From an uncultured Rhodobacter sp. (GTDB lineage: Bacteria; Pseudomonadota; Alphaproteobacteria; Rhodobacterales; Rhodobacteraceae): a stretch of 30,918 nucleotides of DNA. Numbering within the stretch: position 1 is the first letter of the stretch; each line of letters begins with the position of its first letter. The position numbers and the translations under genes are program-made. Below, piece after piece: positions 1 to 7,776 of the stretch. Below the pieces are notes generated by a model. It saw nothing but the letters and a program-made list of their open reading frames with translations, made no database searches and had not been told where the DNA came from. The stretch is taken from assembly GCA_937901435.1 (NCBI GenBank), contig CALGTJ010000537.1, forward strand, positions 1-30,918, written 5' to 3'.

Positions 1-972
1 AGCCAAAAGCTTGGCCAAATTCGCCTCTTCGCCGGGGTTCTCGCCTGCTTCATAAAGGCGGATCGCCTCGTGCAGCATCAATTCGGCGGCGCGCATCTGG
101 GAATAGGCCTTGGCGATGGGAAACTGCACGCCTTGGTTCTGCCCGATGGGACGGCCAAAAACGGTGCGCTCGGACGCATAACGAGAGGCCTTTTCGATGA
201 ACCATTTTGCATCGCCAATACATTCAGCGCTGATCAAAATCCGCTCTGCGTTCATGCCGGACAGGATGTAGCGAAAGCCTTTGCCCTCTTCGCCCACCAG
301 ATTGGCGGCGGGGACGGGCATGTCGTCAAAGAACAGCTCTGTCGTGGCGTGGTTCATCATGGTGCGGATGGGACGAATGGTCAGGCTTTTGCCCCGCACC
401 TCGCGCATATCCACCAGAAAGGTCGACAGGCCCTCGGTCTTTTTGGCGACCTGATCACGGGGCGTGGTGCGCGCAAGCAGCAGCAAGAGGTCGGAATGCT
501 CCGCACGGCTGGTCCAGATTTTCTGGCCGTTGACATAGTAGGTGTCACCCTCGCGCCGCGCGGTGCATTTGAGCGAGGTCGTATCGGTGCCGCTGGTCGG
601 TTCTGTCACGCCAAAGGCCTGTAGGCGCAAAGACCCATCCGCGATCTGTGGCAGATACTGCGCCTTTTGCGCGTCAGAGCCGTGCCGCAGGACGGTGCCC
701 ATCGTATACATTTGCGCATGACATGCGCCCGCATTGCCGCCAGAGCGGTGGATTTCCTCTAATATCGCCGCGCCCGCAGAGATCAGCAGGGACAGGCCGC
801 CGTATTCTTCTGGGATAAGGGCAGATAGGTATCCCGCTTCGGTCAGGGCCTGAACGAATTCAACAGGATAGCTTTGGTCGCGGTCATGCTGCTGCCAATA
901 GGTGCCGGGGAAATCGGTGCAGAGCCGTGCGACGCCATCGCGGATGTCCTGGTGGTTCAATTCGTATGTCAT
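1..972 (-). CDS. Acyl-CoA dehydrogenase, 3' end cut by window start
   Basis: FAD-dependent acyl-CoA dehydrogenase that should introduce an alpha-beta double bond into an acyl-CoA. The first 324 codons are present of an expected 380-390; the C-terminal part, where the catalytic base of many family members lies, is outside the window. Visible family signatures are the flavin/substrate segment VTEPTSGTDTTSLKC followed by YYVNGQKIWTSRAEHSD, the middle beta-domain ending in MPVPAANLVGEEGKGF, and the helical-domain start RILISAECIGDAKWFI with ERTVFGRPIGQNQGVQF. The ATG overlaps the stop of the upstream CoA-transferase gene (ATGA), so the two are translationally coupled. This gene is the last visible member of the minus-strand sox operon. 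The pairing of a class III CoA-transferase with an acyl-CoA dehydrogenase resembles the CaiB/CaiA pairing of carnitine metabolism, but the substrate cannot be read from the sequence. Confidence 0.93.
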   Translation of the reverse strand, partial: MTYELNHQDIRDGVARLCTDFPGTYWQQHDRDQSYPVEFVQALTEAGYLSALIPEEYGGLSLLISAGAAILEEIHRSGGNAGACHAQMYTMGTVLRHGSDAQKAQYLPQIADGSLRLQAFGVTEPTSGTDTTSLKCTARREGDTYYVNGQKIWTSRAEHSDLLLLLARTTPRDQVAKKTEGLSTFLVDMREVRGKSLTIRPIRTMMNHATTELFFDDMPVPAANLVGEEGKGFRYILSGMNAERILISAECIGDAKWFIEKASRYASERTVFGRPIGQNQGVQFPIAKAYSQMRAAELMLHEAIRLYEAGENPGEEANLAKLLA

Positions 973-2117
973 GTCAGTCCTTTACGGGTCGGGTCGGGCG
1001 TATATTCGGCGCGGATGCGGGCGCTGTCTGCACCAAGATCCGGAACATGGTGCGCGCCGCCACTGTCGGTTTGGATCGGCAGGGCGGCAAGGTCGACGGT
1101 GGTGCCGCCGATCATCGCCTGAGTATTGCGCAGAAAGGGGTGATCGGACAGATCCGCGACCGAGTTGAGCCGCGAGTTGGCGATCTTGGCGGCGTCGAGT
1201 TTAGCGATGACAGTGTCCGTGTCAAAAGGAGCGAAAGCCTCTGTCACGATGGCGTCGAGCGTTGCGCGATTGGCAAAGCGGTCGGTGTTTTGGGCAAAGC
1301 GGGAATCCTGCGGCAGATCGGGTTGGTTCAGCACCTGTGTGCAGAGTTCGGCAAATTCGCGGTTGTTCTGAACCGAAAGCAGAACCTGCCCGCCATCGCC
1401 ACAGTCAAAGGCACCATAGGGCGCGATGAAGGTGTGTTTCAGGCCAGAGCGCGCAGGCGCACCGCCCATGTAACGATGACCCATCAGGGGCATGTTCATC
1501 CAATCGGCCATCACGTCGAACATCGAGACGCTAAGATCGACTCCTTTTCCGGTGCGGACCCGTTGCAACAGCGCGCGCAGGATCGCGGAAAAGGCGGTCA
1601 GGCCCGCGGAAAGATCAGACAGTGGCAGGCCAACGCGGGCAGGAGCGTCTGGTGTTCCGGTCACCGCACTGACGCCGCTTTCACCCTGCACAAGAAAATC
1701 ATAAGCCTTCTTTTGCGCGGCCTCGCCCGTGTCGCCATAGCCGGAAATCGTGCAGGCGATCAGGCCTGGGTTGTCAATTCGCAGGGTCTCTGCGGTCAGG
1801 CCCATACGCGCAATGGCTCCGGGGGCCAGATTCGAGACAAAGACATCGGCGCGTTGCAGCATGGTGCGCATGACGCCAAGGTCATCCGGGTCCTTGAGGT
1901 CGAGGCAGATCGACTCTTTGCCCCGGTTGAGCCACGCAAAAATCGCGCTTTGCCCATTGGCCCCGGCGTCATATCCACGCGCGAAATCTCCTTCTGGTCG
2001 TTCGACCTTGATGACACGCGCGCCCGCATCGGCCAGCAGCAACCCGCAATAAGGCGCGGCGACCGCCTGTTCCAGCGAGACAACCAGCGTTCCGTCGAGT
2101 TCTTTGTTCAGGCCCAT
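969..2117 (-). CDS. Class III (CaiB/BaiF family) CoA-transferase
   Basis: Family III CoA-transferase of 382 residues, expected to move CoA between carboxylic acids in the cytoplasm through an aspartyl-CoA anhydride. Family signatures are the N-terminal LEQAVAAPYCGLLLADAGA and VIKVERPEGDFARGYD, then LDLKDPDDL, the GYGDTG turn, and RVGLPLSDLSAGLTAF. Asp168 in that last motif matches the catalytic Asp169 of formyl-CoA transferase. An open frame extends further upstream to 2360, but ATG 2117 is preferred: it has a GGGAGGAG Shine-Dalgarno and begins directly at the conserved domain. The gene starts 23 bp after soxG and its stop overlaps the start of the acyl-CoA dehydrogenase, so it belongs to the sox operon. 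Known sarcosine oxidase operons usually carry folate genes (glyA, purU, folD) rather than a CoA-transferase, so this association is unusual. The donor and acceptor acids are unknown. Confidence 0.92.
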   Translation of the reverse strand: MGLNKELDGTLVVSLEQAVAAPYCGLLLADAGARVIKVERPEGDFARGYDAGANGQSAIFAWLNRGKESICLDLKDPDDLGVMRTMLQRADVFVSNLAPGAIARMGLTAETLRIDNPGLIACTISGYGDTGEAAQKKAYDFLVQGESGVSAVTGTPDAPARVGLPLSDLSAGLTAFSAILRALLQRVRTGKGVDLSVSMFDVMADWMNMPLMGHRYMGGAPARSGLKHTFIAPYGAFDCGDGGQVLLSVQNNREFAELCTQVLNQPDLPQDSRFAQNTDRFANRATLDAIVTEAFAPFDTDTVIAKLDAAKIANSRLNSVADLSDHPFLRNTQAMIGGTTVDLAALPIQTDSGGAHHVPDLGADSARIRAEYTPDPTRKGLT

Positions 2118-2140
2118 GATGCTCCTCCCAGGCGTGGGTC

Positions 2141-2632
2141 TTAGCGCATCGCCAGAGAGAAGTAATCCTCGATCATATCGCCAAAGCTCTGTTCGATCCC
2201 GATCACAAAGCCATCCTGATGGCGAGAGATCAGCGCCTTGAGGCCCCAGACCTCGGAATAGGTGGCGGCGTTTGTGGGAAGGACTGTGGGGTGTGTGTCC
2301 AGCGGTGAGGCGATGGACAGGATCTGGTTCGCATCTTGCCCGGTTATGGTGAAAAAGCACAGGCTGTCAGAAAGGCGCAGGATGCTGATATCTGCTGGGC
2401 AGTGCGCAGGGTTTAGCAAGGTTTCCATTCTGGGCTCGTCTTGCAGGGGCGCGCGCAGCAGCCAGTGGGTGCGCCCGATGTAGAGCAGGTCTGGCGGGCC
2501 GGGCGTCAGGGTGTTGGGATCGGCGGGGAAGGCAGGCAGGGTTGGGGCCCATCTGCGCAGGGCGGCCTCTGACCCTTTGAGGTCGAAAAGCGTCATCGCC
2601 CCGATCCGTGTGATCTTTGCGTCATAAGCCAT
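2141..2632 (-). CDS. soxG: Sarcosine oxidase-like gamma subunit
   Basis: Small 163-residue gamma subunit of a heterotetrameric sarcosine-oxidase-type enzyme, assigned from position in the soxBDAG order and weak family resemblance (LLYIGRTHWLLRAP, ILRLSDSLCFFTITGQDANQILS, and the C-terminal FGDMIEDYFSLAMR). The family is distantly related to the tetrahydrofolate-binding GcvT/YgfZ fold, and the subunit is thought to stabilise the complex. ATG 2632 is chosen because it lies one base after the soxA stop (TGACATG), typical of translational coupling; an upstream in-frame start at 2665 would lie inside soxA. The protein is somewhat shorter than the 180-210 residues that I recall for soxG, in line with the whole operon being a divergent member of the family. 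Confidence 0.82.
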   Translation of the reverse strand: MAYDAKITRIGAMTLFDLKGSEAALRRWAPTLPAFPADPNTLTPGPPDLLYIGRTHWLLRAPLQDEPRMETLLNPAHCPADISILRLSDSLCFFTITGQDANQILSIASPLDTHPTVLPTNAATYSEVWGLKALISRHQDGFVIGIEQSFGDMIEDYFSLAMR

Positions 2633-2633
2633 G

Positions 2634-5513
2634 TCAGGACCGCAGCCTTTTTCCGTCAGGATCATAAAAAACGGGGCGGGTTATCTGCACTGGAATGACA
2701 CGGTCTTTCAGGCGAACATGGGCGATTTTCCCATTGCGCGTCTGGCCGTTTTCCAGCAGGCCAAGGGCGATGACACGGTTGTTGGCGACGCTCCAGACGC
2801 AGGCGGTCACAAATCCTTCGGTGGCCTCTGTCCGCCCGTTGGGCGTCATCGGTGCGCCTTCGGGGATCATGTCATTGGGGTCGTCTGGAAGCAGGCCCAC
2901 GAGTTCGCGGCGAGGATTGCCACCGGCGCGGCGCAACTCGACCGAGCGTTTGCCGAGGAAATCCGGTTTTTTCTTGGACAGGATCCAGCCCATGCCAAGG
3001 TCATAGGGATCCACTGTGCCGTCAACCTCGTGCCCCAGAGACAGGAAGCCTTTTTCAACCCGCAGCACATGGTTTGCCTCTGACCCGATGGGGGCGATGT
3101 CAAAGGGTTTGCCGGTCTCCATTATCTTCTCCCAAAGAGTTAGCATATGACGCGGGGCCACGTTGATCTCGAACGAGAGTTCACCGGTGAAGCTGACCCG
3201 TAATACACGGGCAGGCAGACCTGCGACGGTGCCCTCGCGAACCGACATGAAGGGGAAAGCCTCGGGCGCAAGGTCGATCTCGGTGCCAAGGGCGCGCATC
3301 ACGTCGCGGGCTTTGGGGCCGCAGATCGTGGCGTTTGTCCATTGTGCTGTGACGGGGGTGATCATCACCTGCCAGTCGGGACGGTCGAATTGCAGGATCT
3401 TTTCCATATGCTGGTTTACCGCGTCAGCATGTCCGGTCGAGGTCGAGATCAGCCAGCGGTTTTCATCCAGCCGGAAGGCCACGCCATCGTCAAGGATCAG
3501 CCCGTCTTCGGACAGCATCATGCCATAACGCCCGTGTCCCGGTGTCAGAGTAGACATGACGTTGGTGTAGATCAGGTCAAGGAACGCACCGACGTCCCGG
3601 CCTTTGAGTTCGAATTTGCCAAGGGGCGAGCCGTCATAGACACCGACGCCGTTGCGCACCGTCAGGCTCTCGCGGTTGACGGTGTCCTGAAAGCTCTCGC
3701 CGGGGCGCGGGAAATAACCGGGCCTGCGCCAGCGCGCGCCGGATTCGTACATGACCGCACCTTGGTCCTTGTTCCATTGTGTGATCGGAGTATGCCGGTA
3801 GGGCAGGACGACGGACCCCTCGCGCAACCCGTTGATCGCGCCAAAGCTAACCGGCGTGTAAGGCGCGCGAAAGGCGGTGGTGCCGATATCAGGCAGGGCG
3901 GTGCCCTGTTGCAGGGCTAGGGTGCCGATGATGTTGATATTGCCGGTTTTGCCCTGGTCGATCCCCATACCGCCGGTGGTGTAGCGTTTGACATGTTCGA
4001 CGTTGGAATAGCCTTCGCGGTCGGCCAGATGCACATCGTCGACGGTGACGTCGTTTTGCAGGTCAAGAAAGACCTTGCCCTTTGCCTTGTTTTCGACGCG
4101 CCAGAGGGGTTCGATGCTATAGGGGACGTGGTCTGTCGTTGGCCCTTCATTGCCGCTGCGCAGCACTTCGGCAAACGAGAATATGCCTGCCGCAGCCCCA
4201 ACGCAGGTGCAGTTTTGCGCGGGTGTGTCGGGGAGGAAGGCGGACAGGGGCTCGTTGAATTTCAAGGTGCCCCGCGATTGCGAGAACAGGTGCACAGTGG
4301 GCGACCACCCGCCGGAACACCCCAGAAGATCGCAGGGGATGGTCGGGCCGAAACCGCCGTCGCGCTTTTGAATTACAACCGCTTTAACGTGCTTGTAGCC
4401 GATCACTTGGGTGATGACAGATCCAAGGTGGACCTTGATATTCCTGACCTGCGCAAGAACGGTGTCAGATACCACGGCACGGCTGTCGACAATCGCGGCG
4501 ACCTCGCCCCCGACGGCCTCGAAATCGGCAGCGGCGGTATAGGCGCTGTCGTTGTTTGTGAAAAAGACGGCGCGCTGGCCGGGCAGGACGGCGTAGCGGT
4601 TCACATAGGTCTGGATCGCAGAGGCCAGCATCACGCCGGGGCGGTCGTTATTGGCAAAGACCAGTGCGCGTTCGATTGCGCCGGTTGCGATGATGACCTC
4701 TTTCGCGCGCACCCGCCAGTTGCGTTCCAGCAGCGAGGCATGATCGGGCGCGCGTTCGTTCACACACAGCAGGTTATGCTCGCGGTAGGCCCAGACGGTG
4801 CTGTTTTGCAGGTGGGTGACGTTTGGCATAGTGGCGAGTTCGGCGACGGTCGCGGTGACCCACTCTATCGCGGGTTTGCCGTTGATGGTTTGGGTGGTGC
4901 TGAGCAAGGAACCACCTGCCTCGCTGCCGTCATCGGCCAGAAACACGCGCTTGCCTGCGCGGCCAGCCGTCAGGGCGGCCATCAGACCAGCGGGACCGGC
5001 ACCTGCGATCAGGACATCGGCGTGGGCATTGCGGGATTCAAAATGGCCGTCCTTTGGTTCCTGAGCGGGCGCAGCGGCGAGGCCTGCGGCGCGACGGATG
5101 GAAGGTTCAAACAAACGCCAGTCGGGCCATTTGAAGGTCTTGTAGTAGAAGCCTGCCGGGATGAACCGTGCGATCAGTTGGGTCACGGCGCCAAGGTCAA
5201 ACTCTGGCGAGGGCCAGCAGTTAATGGACTTTGCGCGCAATCCTTCGCTTAGCGGCACCGTGGTCACCGGGCGATTGCCAGAGGCATCCCCGTCCAGCAG
5301 TTCGACCATCGTCGCCGGTTCCTCGACGCCTGCCCCAAAGATCCCGCGTGGGCGGTGATATTTGAAGCTGCGCGCAGTCAGGCTTACGCCATTGGCGAGC
5401 AGAGCCGAGGCCAGCGTGTCGCCCTCGAACCCGGTGAAATGATCGCCGTTAAAGGTGAAGGACAAGCGCCGTCTGCGATTGATCCGCCCGCCTGTGGGCA
5501 AGCGCCTAGTCAT
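2634..5513 (-). CDS. soxA: Sarcosine oxidase-like alpha subunit
   Basis: Large 959-residue alpha subunit of a heterotetrameric oxidase/demethylase. Domains in order: an N-terminal ferredoxin-like Fer2_4-type segment (about residues 10-75, FNGDHFTGFEGDTLASALLA and FKYHRPRGI); an NAD-binding pyridine nucleotide-disulfide oxidoreductase core with GAGPAG at 171-176 and ATGAIERALVFANNDRPG near 277-293; the conserved linker LQNDVTVDDVHLADREG and KRYTTGGMGIDQGKTGN; and a C-terminal GcvT-like aminomethyltransferase domain from about residue 570, which in this family transfers the iminium-derived C1 unit to tetrahydrofolate. ATG 5513 is chosen because it overlaps the end of soxD by 8 bp and starts at the conserved MTRRLPTGGR region. 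In the region around residues 75-105 it reads GNRPVTTVPL...SINCWPS instead of the usual EPN..AT..EL...SQN.WPS pattern, so it is a divergent subfamily whose substrate may not be sarcosine. Confidence 0.95.
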   Translation of the reverse strand: MTRRLPTGGRINRRRRLSFTFNGDHFTGFEGDTLASALLANGVSLTARSFKYHRPRGIFGAGVEEPATMVELLDGDASGNRPVTTVPLSEGLRAKSINCWPSPEFDLGAVTQLIARFIPAGFYYKTFKWPDWRLFEPSIRRAAGLAAAPAQEPKDGHFESRNAHADVLIAGAGPAGLMAALTAGRAGKRVFLADDGSEAGGSLLSTTQTINGKPAIEWVTATVAELATMPNVTHLQNSTVWAYREHNLLCVNERAPDHASLLERNWRVRAKEVIIATGAIERALVFANNDRPGVMLASAIQTYVNRYAVLPGQRAVFFTNNDSAYTAAADFEAVGGEVAAIVDSRAVVSDTVLAQVRNIKVHLGSVITQVIGYKHVKAVVIQKRDGGFGPTIPCDLLGCSGGWSPTVHLFSQSRGTLKFNEPLSAFLPDTPAQNCTCVGAAAGIFSFAEVLRSGNEGPTTDHVPYSIEPLWRVENKAKGKVFLDLQNDVTVDDVHLADREGYSNVEHVKRYTTGGMGIDQGKTGNINIIGTLALQQGTALPDIGTTAFRAPYTPVSFGAINGLREGSVVLPYRHTPITQWNKDQGAVMYESGARWRRPGYFPRPGESFQDTVNRESLTVRNGVGVYDGSPLGKFELKGRDVGAFLDLIYTNVMSTLTPGHGRYGMMLSEDGLILDDGVAFRLDENRWLISTSTGHADAVNQHMEKILQFDRPDWQVMITPVTAQWTNATICGPKARDVMRALGTEIDLAPEAFPFMSVREGTVAGLPARVLRVSFTGELSFEINVAPRHMLTLWEKIMETGKPFDIAPIGSEANHVLRVEKGFLSLGHEVDGTVDPYDLGMGWILSKKKPDFLGKRSVELRRAGGNPRRELVGLLPDDPNDMIPEGAPMTPNGRTEATEGFVTACVWSVANNRVIALGLLENGQTRNGKIAHVRLKDRVIPVQITRPVFYDPDGKRLRS

Positions 5514-5760
5514 CGCACGGCCCCTCAATGATTTCATGGGTCACGGTATTGCGCCAGATCATGAACCAATCGCCACATCCACGCGCATGCCGCCAGCGTT
5601 CCTGCACCGCGCCTACAGGGTTAGGCACGTTGAGCAGGTAGTCGAGCCAAACCTCGTCACTCACCACTGTGGGATCCGGGCGATCGGGGCCTTTTGGCCC
5701 GCCGTAAACAAATTCGGTCTCATTGCGCGGCCCGCAAAAGGGGCACTCTATGATCAGCAT
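5506..5760 (-). CDS. soxD: Sarcosine oxidase-like delta subunit (zinc protein)
   Basis: Delta subunit of 84 residues. In the family it is a small zinc-binding protein that packs against the alpha subunit. The zinc ligands are visible: Cys6 and Cys9 in ECPFCG, then His58 and Cys62 in RHARGCGDWF, almost the numbering of the known structure (Cys6, Cys9, His59, Cys63). Other family signs are WLDYLLNVPNPVG and the aromatic-rich WFMIWRNTVTHEI. The start is supported by a very strong Shine-Dalgarno, AAGGAGGGG, a few bases upstream. The gene ends with TAG 8 bp inside soxA. A two-hairpin repeat separates it from soxB, so its ribosome site sits directly downstream of that element in the transcript. Confidence 0.93.
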   Translation of the reverse strand: MLIIECPFCGPRNETEFVYGGPKGPDRPDPTVVSDEVWLDYLLNVPNPVGAVQERWRHARGCGDWFMIWRNTVTHEIIEGPCDD

Positions 5761-5774
5761 GTCCCCTCCTTAAA

Positions 5775-5872
5775 GCGCAATCCGAAAAGTGGGAACCGGT
5801 TTTCGGGCCGAATTGCGCGGAAAAACAAAACGCTAGATCGATGGCCTTTGTCAAAAGGCCGTCGCTCTAGCG
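5775..5872. repeat. Two-hairpin intergenic repeat (RIME-like)
   Basis: About 98 bp made of two imperfect palindromes. Palindrome 1 pairs GCGCAAT (5775-5781) with ATTGCGC (5812-5818) and CCGAAAA (5782-5788) with TTTTCGG (5800-5806) around AGTGGGAACCGG. An A-rich spacer, AAAAACAAAA, follows. Palindrome 2 (5831-5872) pairs CGCTAGATCGATGGCCTTT with AAAGGCCGTCGCTCTAGCG, with two mismatches. This architecture and wording (accGGTTTTC, AAACAAAAC, GCTCTAG) resemble the dispersed extragenic elements known in alphaproteobacteria such as the Rhizobium RIME family. It lies between soxB and soxD, and the TAG that ends soxB is inside palindrome 2. No second copy was seen in this window. Confidence 0.8.
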
Positions 5873-7117
5873 GGCTGTGGTGGTTCCGACTTCCATGATG
5901 AAATCGAGATGGCGGAAACGTTTGACGCTGAAGTCCTGCATCAGCTTATGCGGCTGTCCGGTGGCCACGTGATGCGCCATGGTCAGACCGCCTGCGGGGA
6001 TCGCCTTGTACCCGCCCCACCAACCAGCGGTGACGAACAGCCCGCCGATATCGGTCTCGTCCATGATCGGCGAGGCGTCATGGGTAATGTCCAGATGCCC
6101 GCCCCATTGCCGCAGCAGTTTCAGTTTCTTGAAGGACGGGAACAGTTCCAGCATCGCGCCGACCGTATCCTCGAAGACGTGCTGTTTGATGTCGCGGCGA
6201 AAGCTTTGCCCGCTGTCAGGCGCACCGCCGATGACCATCTCTCCCTTATCGGACTGGCTAAAGTAAAAGCCAAGGTCAGGGCAATTGACTACCACATCCA
6301 CCAGCGGTTTCACAGGTTCCGACACGAAAGCCGTCAGGTTCATCGTGCGCAGCGGCAGTTTGAGGCCCACAGTTTCGGTCAGGGTTGTCGTGTGACCAGA
6401 GATGGCAACCACAACCTTTTTCGCACGCACGGTGCCTTTGTTCGTCTCGACGCCTTCGATCCGCCCATCCGCCCCCCGCAACAGAGACAAGACAGACGTC
6501 TGCTGATGGATCTCGACCCCACGCGCATCGGCGGCGCGGGCGTATCCCCAAGCCACAGCGTCATGGCGGTTTACGCCCGCGTCCGTATGGACCATCCCGC
6601 CGATGACAGGCAGCCGAGAGCCGGGGCCTCCGCCCGTCAAAGCCGGAATACGACGGCGGACCTCTTCGGCGCTGATCTGTTCATAGGTGGCACCGTAGAT
6701 GTCCATGGTCAGTTGGCGGCGCCGCAACTCTCGCAGTTTGGGGTAGTTGTGAACCACATCAATCATGGTGCGTTTGGAATGCATCATGTTGAAATTCAGC
6801 TCTTTTGTCAGACCTTCGTACAACGCCACGGATTTGACGTAAAAAGGGATCGACTGATCGCGCAGGTAATTGGCGCGGATCGTGACTGTGTTGCGCGCGA
6901 TATTTCCGCCGCCCAGCCAGCCGCGATCAAGGACGGCGACATTGGTGATCCCATGCTCTTTGGCAAGATAATAGGCGGTGGCAAGGCCATGACCGCCCGC
7001 GCCGATGATCACCACATCGTATTGCGGCCGCAACGGCGGGCTACGCCACGCCTTTGCCCAGTGCTTGTGCCCGCTCAGGCCGTTCTTGAGCAGCGAAAAT
7101 AGGGAATAGTTTTGCAT
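5867..7117 (-). CDS. soxB: Sarcosine oxidase-like beta subunit (FAD/FMN)
   Basis: Catalytic beta subunit, 416 residues, the usual length for SoxB. It is a DAO-family flavoprotein that oxidises the secondary amine and, in the family, holds FAD plus a covalent FMN at the alpha/beta interface. Motifs: Rossmann YDVVIIGAGGHGLATAYYLA (GxGxxG about residues 39-44), WLGGGNIARNTVTIRANYL, NRHDAVAWGYAR with His185 as the likely counterpart of the FMN-linked His173 of the Corynebacterium enzyme, and the C-terminal TAGWWGGYKAIPAGG. ATG 7117 matches the usual N-terminus (MQNYSLFSLL, then HWAKAWR); an in-frame start at 7138 is also possible. It is the first gene of the minus-strand operon and is divergent from hutD, so the promoter should lie in 7118-7206. 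The last codon and TAG stop lie within a repeat element, so the extreme C-terminus may have been reshaped by insertion. Confidence 0.95.
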   Translation of the reverse strand: MQNYSLFSLLKNGLSGHKHWAKAWRSPPLRPQYDVVIIGAGGHGLATAYYLAKEHGITNVAVLDRGWLGGGNIARNTVTIRANYLRDQSIPFYVKSVALYEGLTKELNFNMMHSKRTMIDVVHNYPKLRELRRRQLTMDIYGATYEQISAEEVRRRIPALTGGGPGSRLPVIGGMVHTDAGVNRHDAVAWGYARAADARGVEIHQQTSVLSLLRGADGRIEGVETNKGTVRAKKVVVAISGHTTTLTETVGLKLPLRTMNLTAFVSEPVKPLVDVVVNCPDLGFYFSQSDKGEMVIGGAPDSGQSFRRDIKQHVFEDTVGAMLELFPSFKKLKLLRQWGGHLDITHDASPIMDETDIGGLFVTAGWWGGYKAIPAGGLTMAHHVATGQPHKLMQDFSVKRFRHLDFIMEVGTTTAR

Positions 7118-7206
7118 GTTGCTGTTATCTGGTCTCAATGTGGGGCCATGGTCAAGGCGATGTTTTGGCGCGTCATCAGGGGCCTGAGTCGAAAGTGGAA
7201 AATGTG

Positions 7207-7776
7207 ATGGAGGTTATTCGGTTTGCAGAACTGGCCCAGACCCCTTGGAAAAACGGTGGCGGCCTGACCCGGCAGATCGCAACATGTTCAGACGGCGAGG
7301 CGATGCTCTGGCGGCTTAGTCTTGCCGATGTCACGCAGGACGGCCCGTTTTCCTGTTTTCCGGGGCTGTGCCGCATTCTGACGGTCGTGGCGGGCGCGGG
7401 TATGCGGCTTGACCATGACGCTGAACAGATGACCGCCGCGCCTTGGGGGCCGCTGCGGTTTAACGGTGCTTTGGATGTCTTTGGGCGGCTCACTGCGGGG
7501 CCGGTGAGCAATTTCAACCTGATGTTTGACCCAAGACTTTGTGACGCACGGGTCGAGGTCTTGCGCGAGCCCTCTGTGCAGGATGTCAGCACAGAGACGG
7601 CGATCCATTGCCTTGCTGGTACGCCTCTTGTCGGGTCTGTCGCGATGCAAGCCAAGGACACCGTTCTGACAGGATCTCAGACGCTGACGCTATCCGCTGG
7701 CGACGCGGTTCTGGCGGTGACGTTCCGCTATCTGGATCAGAGCGCCTCAACCAGACGGGCCATCGTTTTACGGTAG
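7207..7776 (+). CDS. hutD: HutD family protein
   Basis: HutD/Ves-family cupin-like protein of 189 residues. The N-terminal hallmark PWKNGGGLTRQIA followed by LWRLSLADVTQDGPFSCFPG and the ILTVVAGAGMRL beta-strand segment identify the family. HutD proteins occur in hut loci; a role in limiting histidine catabolism has been proposed in Pseudomonas, and the molecular function is not settled. ATG 7207 is preferred to the upstream ATG 7138 because the conserved domain begins directly after it; the ribosome site is weak. The gene is divergent from soxB and convergent with hutF, with a 40-bp overlap of coding sequence at the 3' ends (7737-7776). No HutC-like palindrome was seen upstream, so its control may differ from that of hutF and hutI. 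Confidence 0.9.
   Translation: MEVIRFAELAQTPWKNGGGLTRQIATCSDGEAMLWRLSLADVTQDGPFSCFPGLCRILTVVAGAGMRLDHDAEQMTAAPWGPLRFNGALDVFGRLTAGPVSNFNLMFDPRLCDARVEVLREPSVQDVSTETAIHCLAGTPLVGSVAMQAKDTVLTGSQTLTLSAGDAVLAVTFRYLDQSASTRRAIVLR

Noticed and set aside
3993..5252. Plus-strand open frame of 419 codons opposite soxA
   Set aside because: Mirror frame of the soxA codon pattern, with no recognisable protein features.
5909..7102. Plus-strand open frame of 397 codons opposite soxB
   Set aside because: Covers nearly all of soxB in antisense; composition and lack of motifs mark it as a codon-bias artefact.
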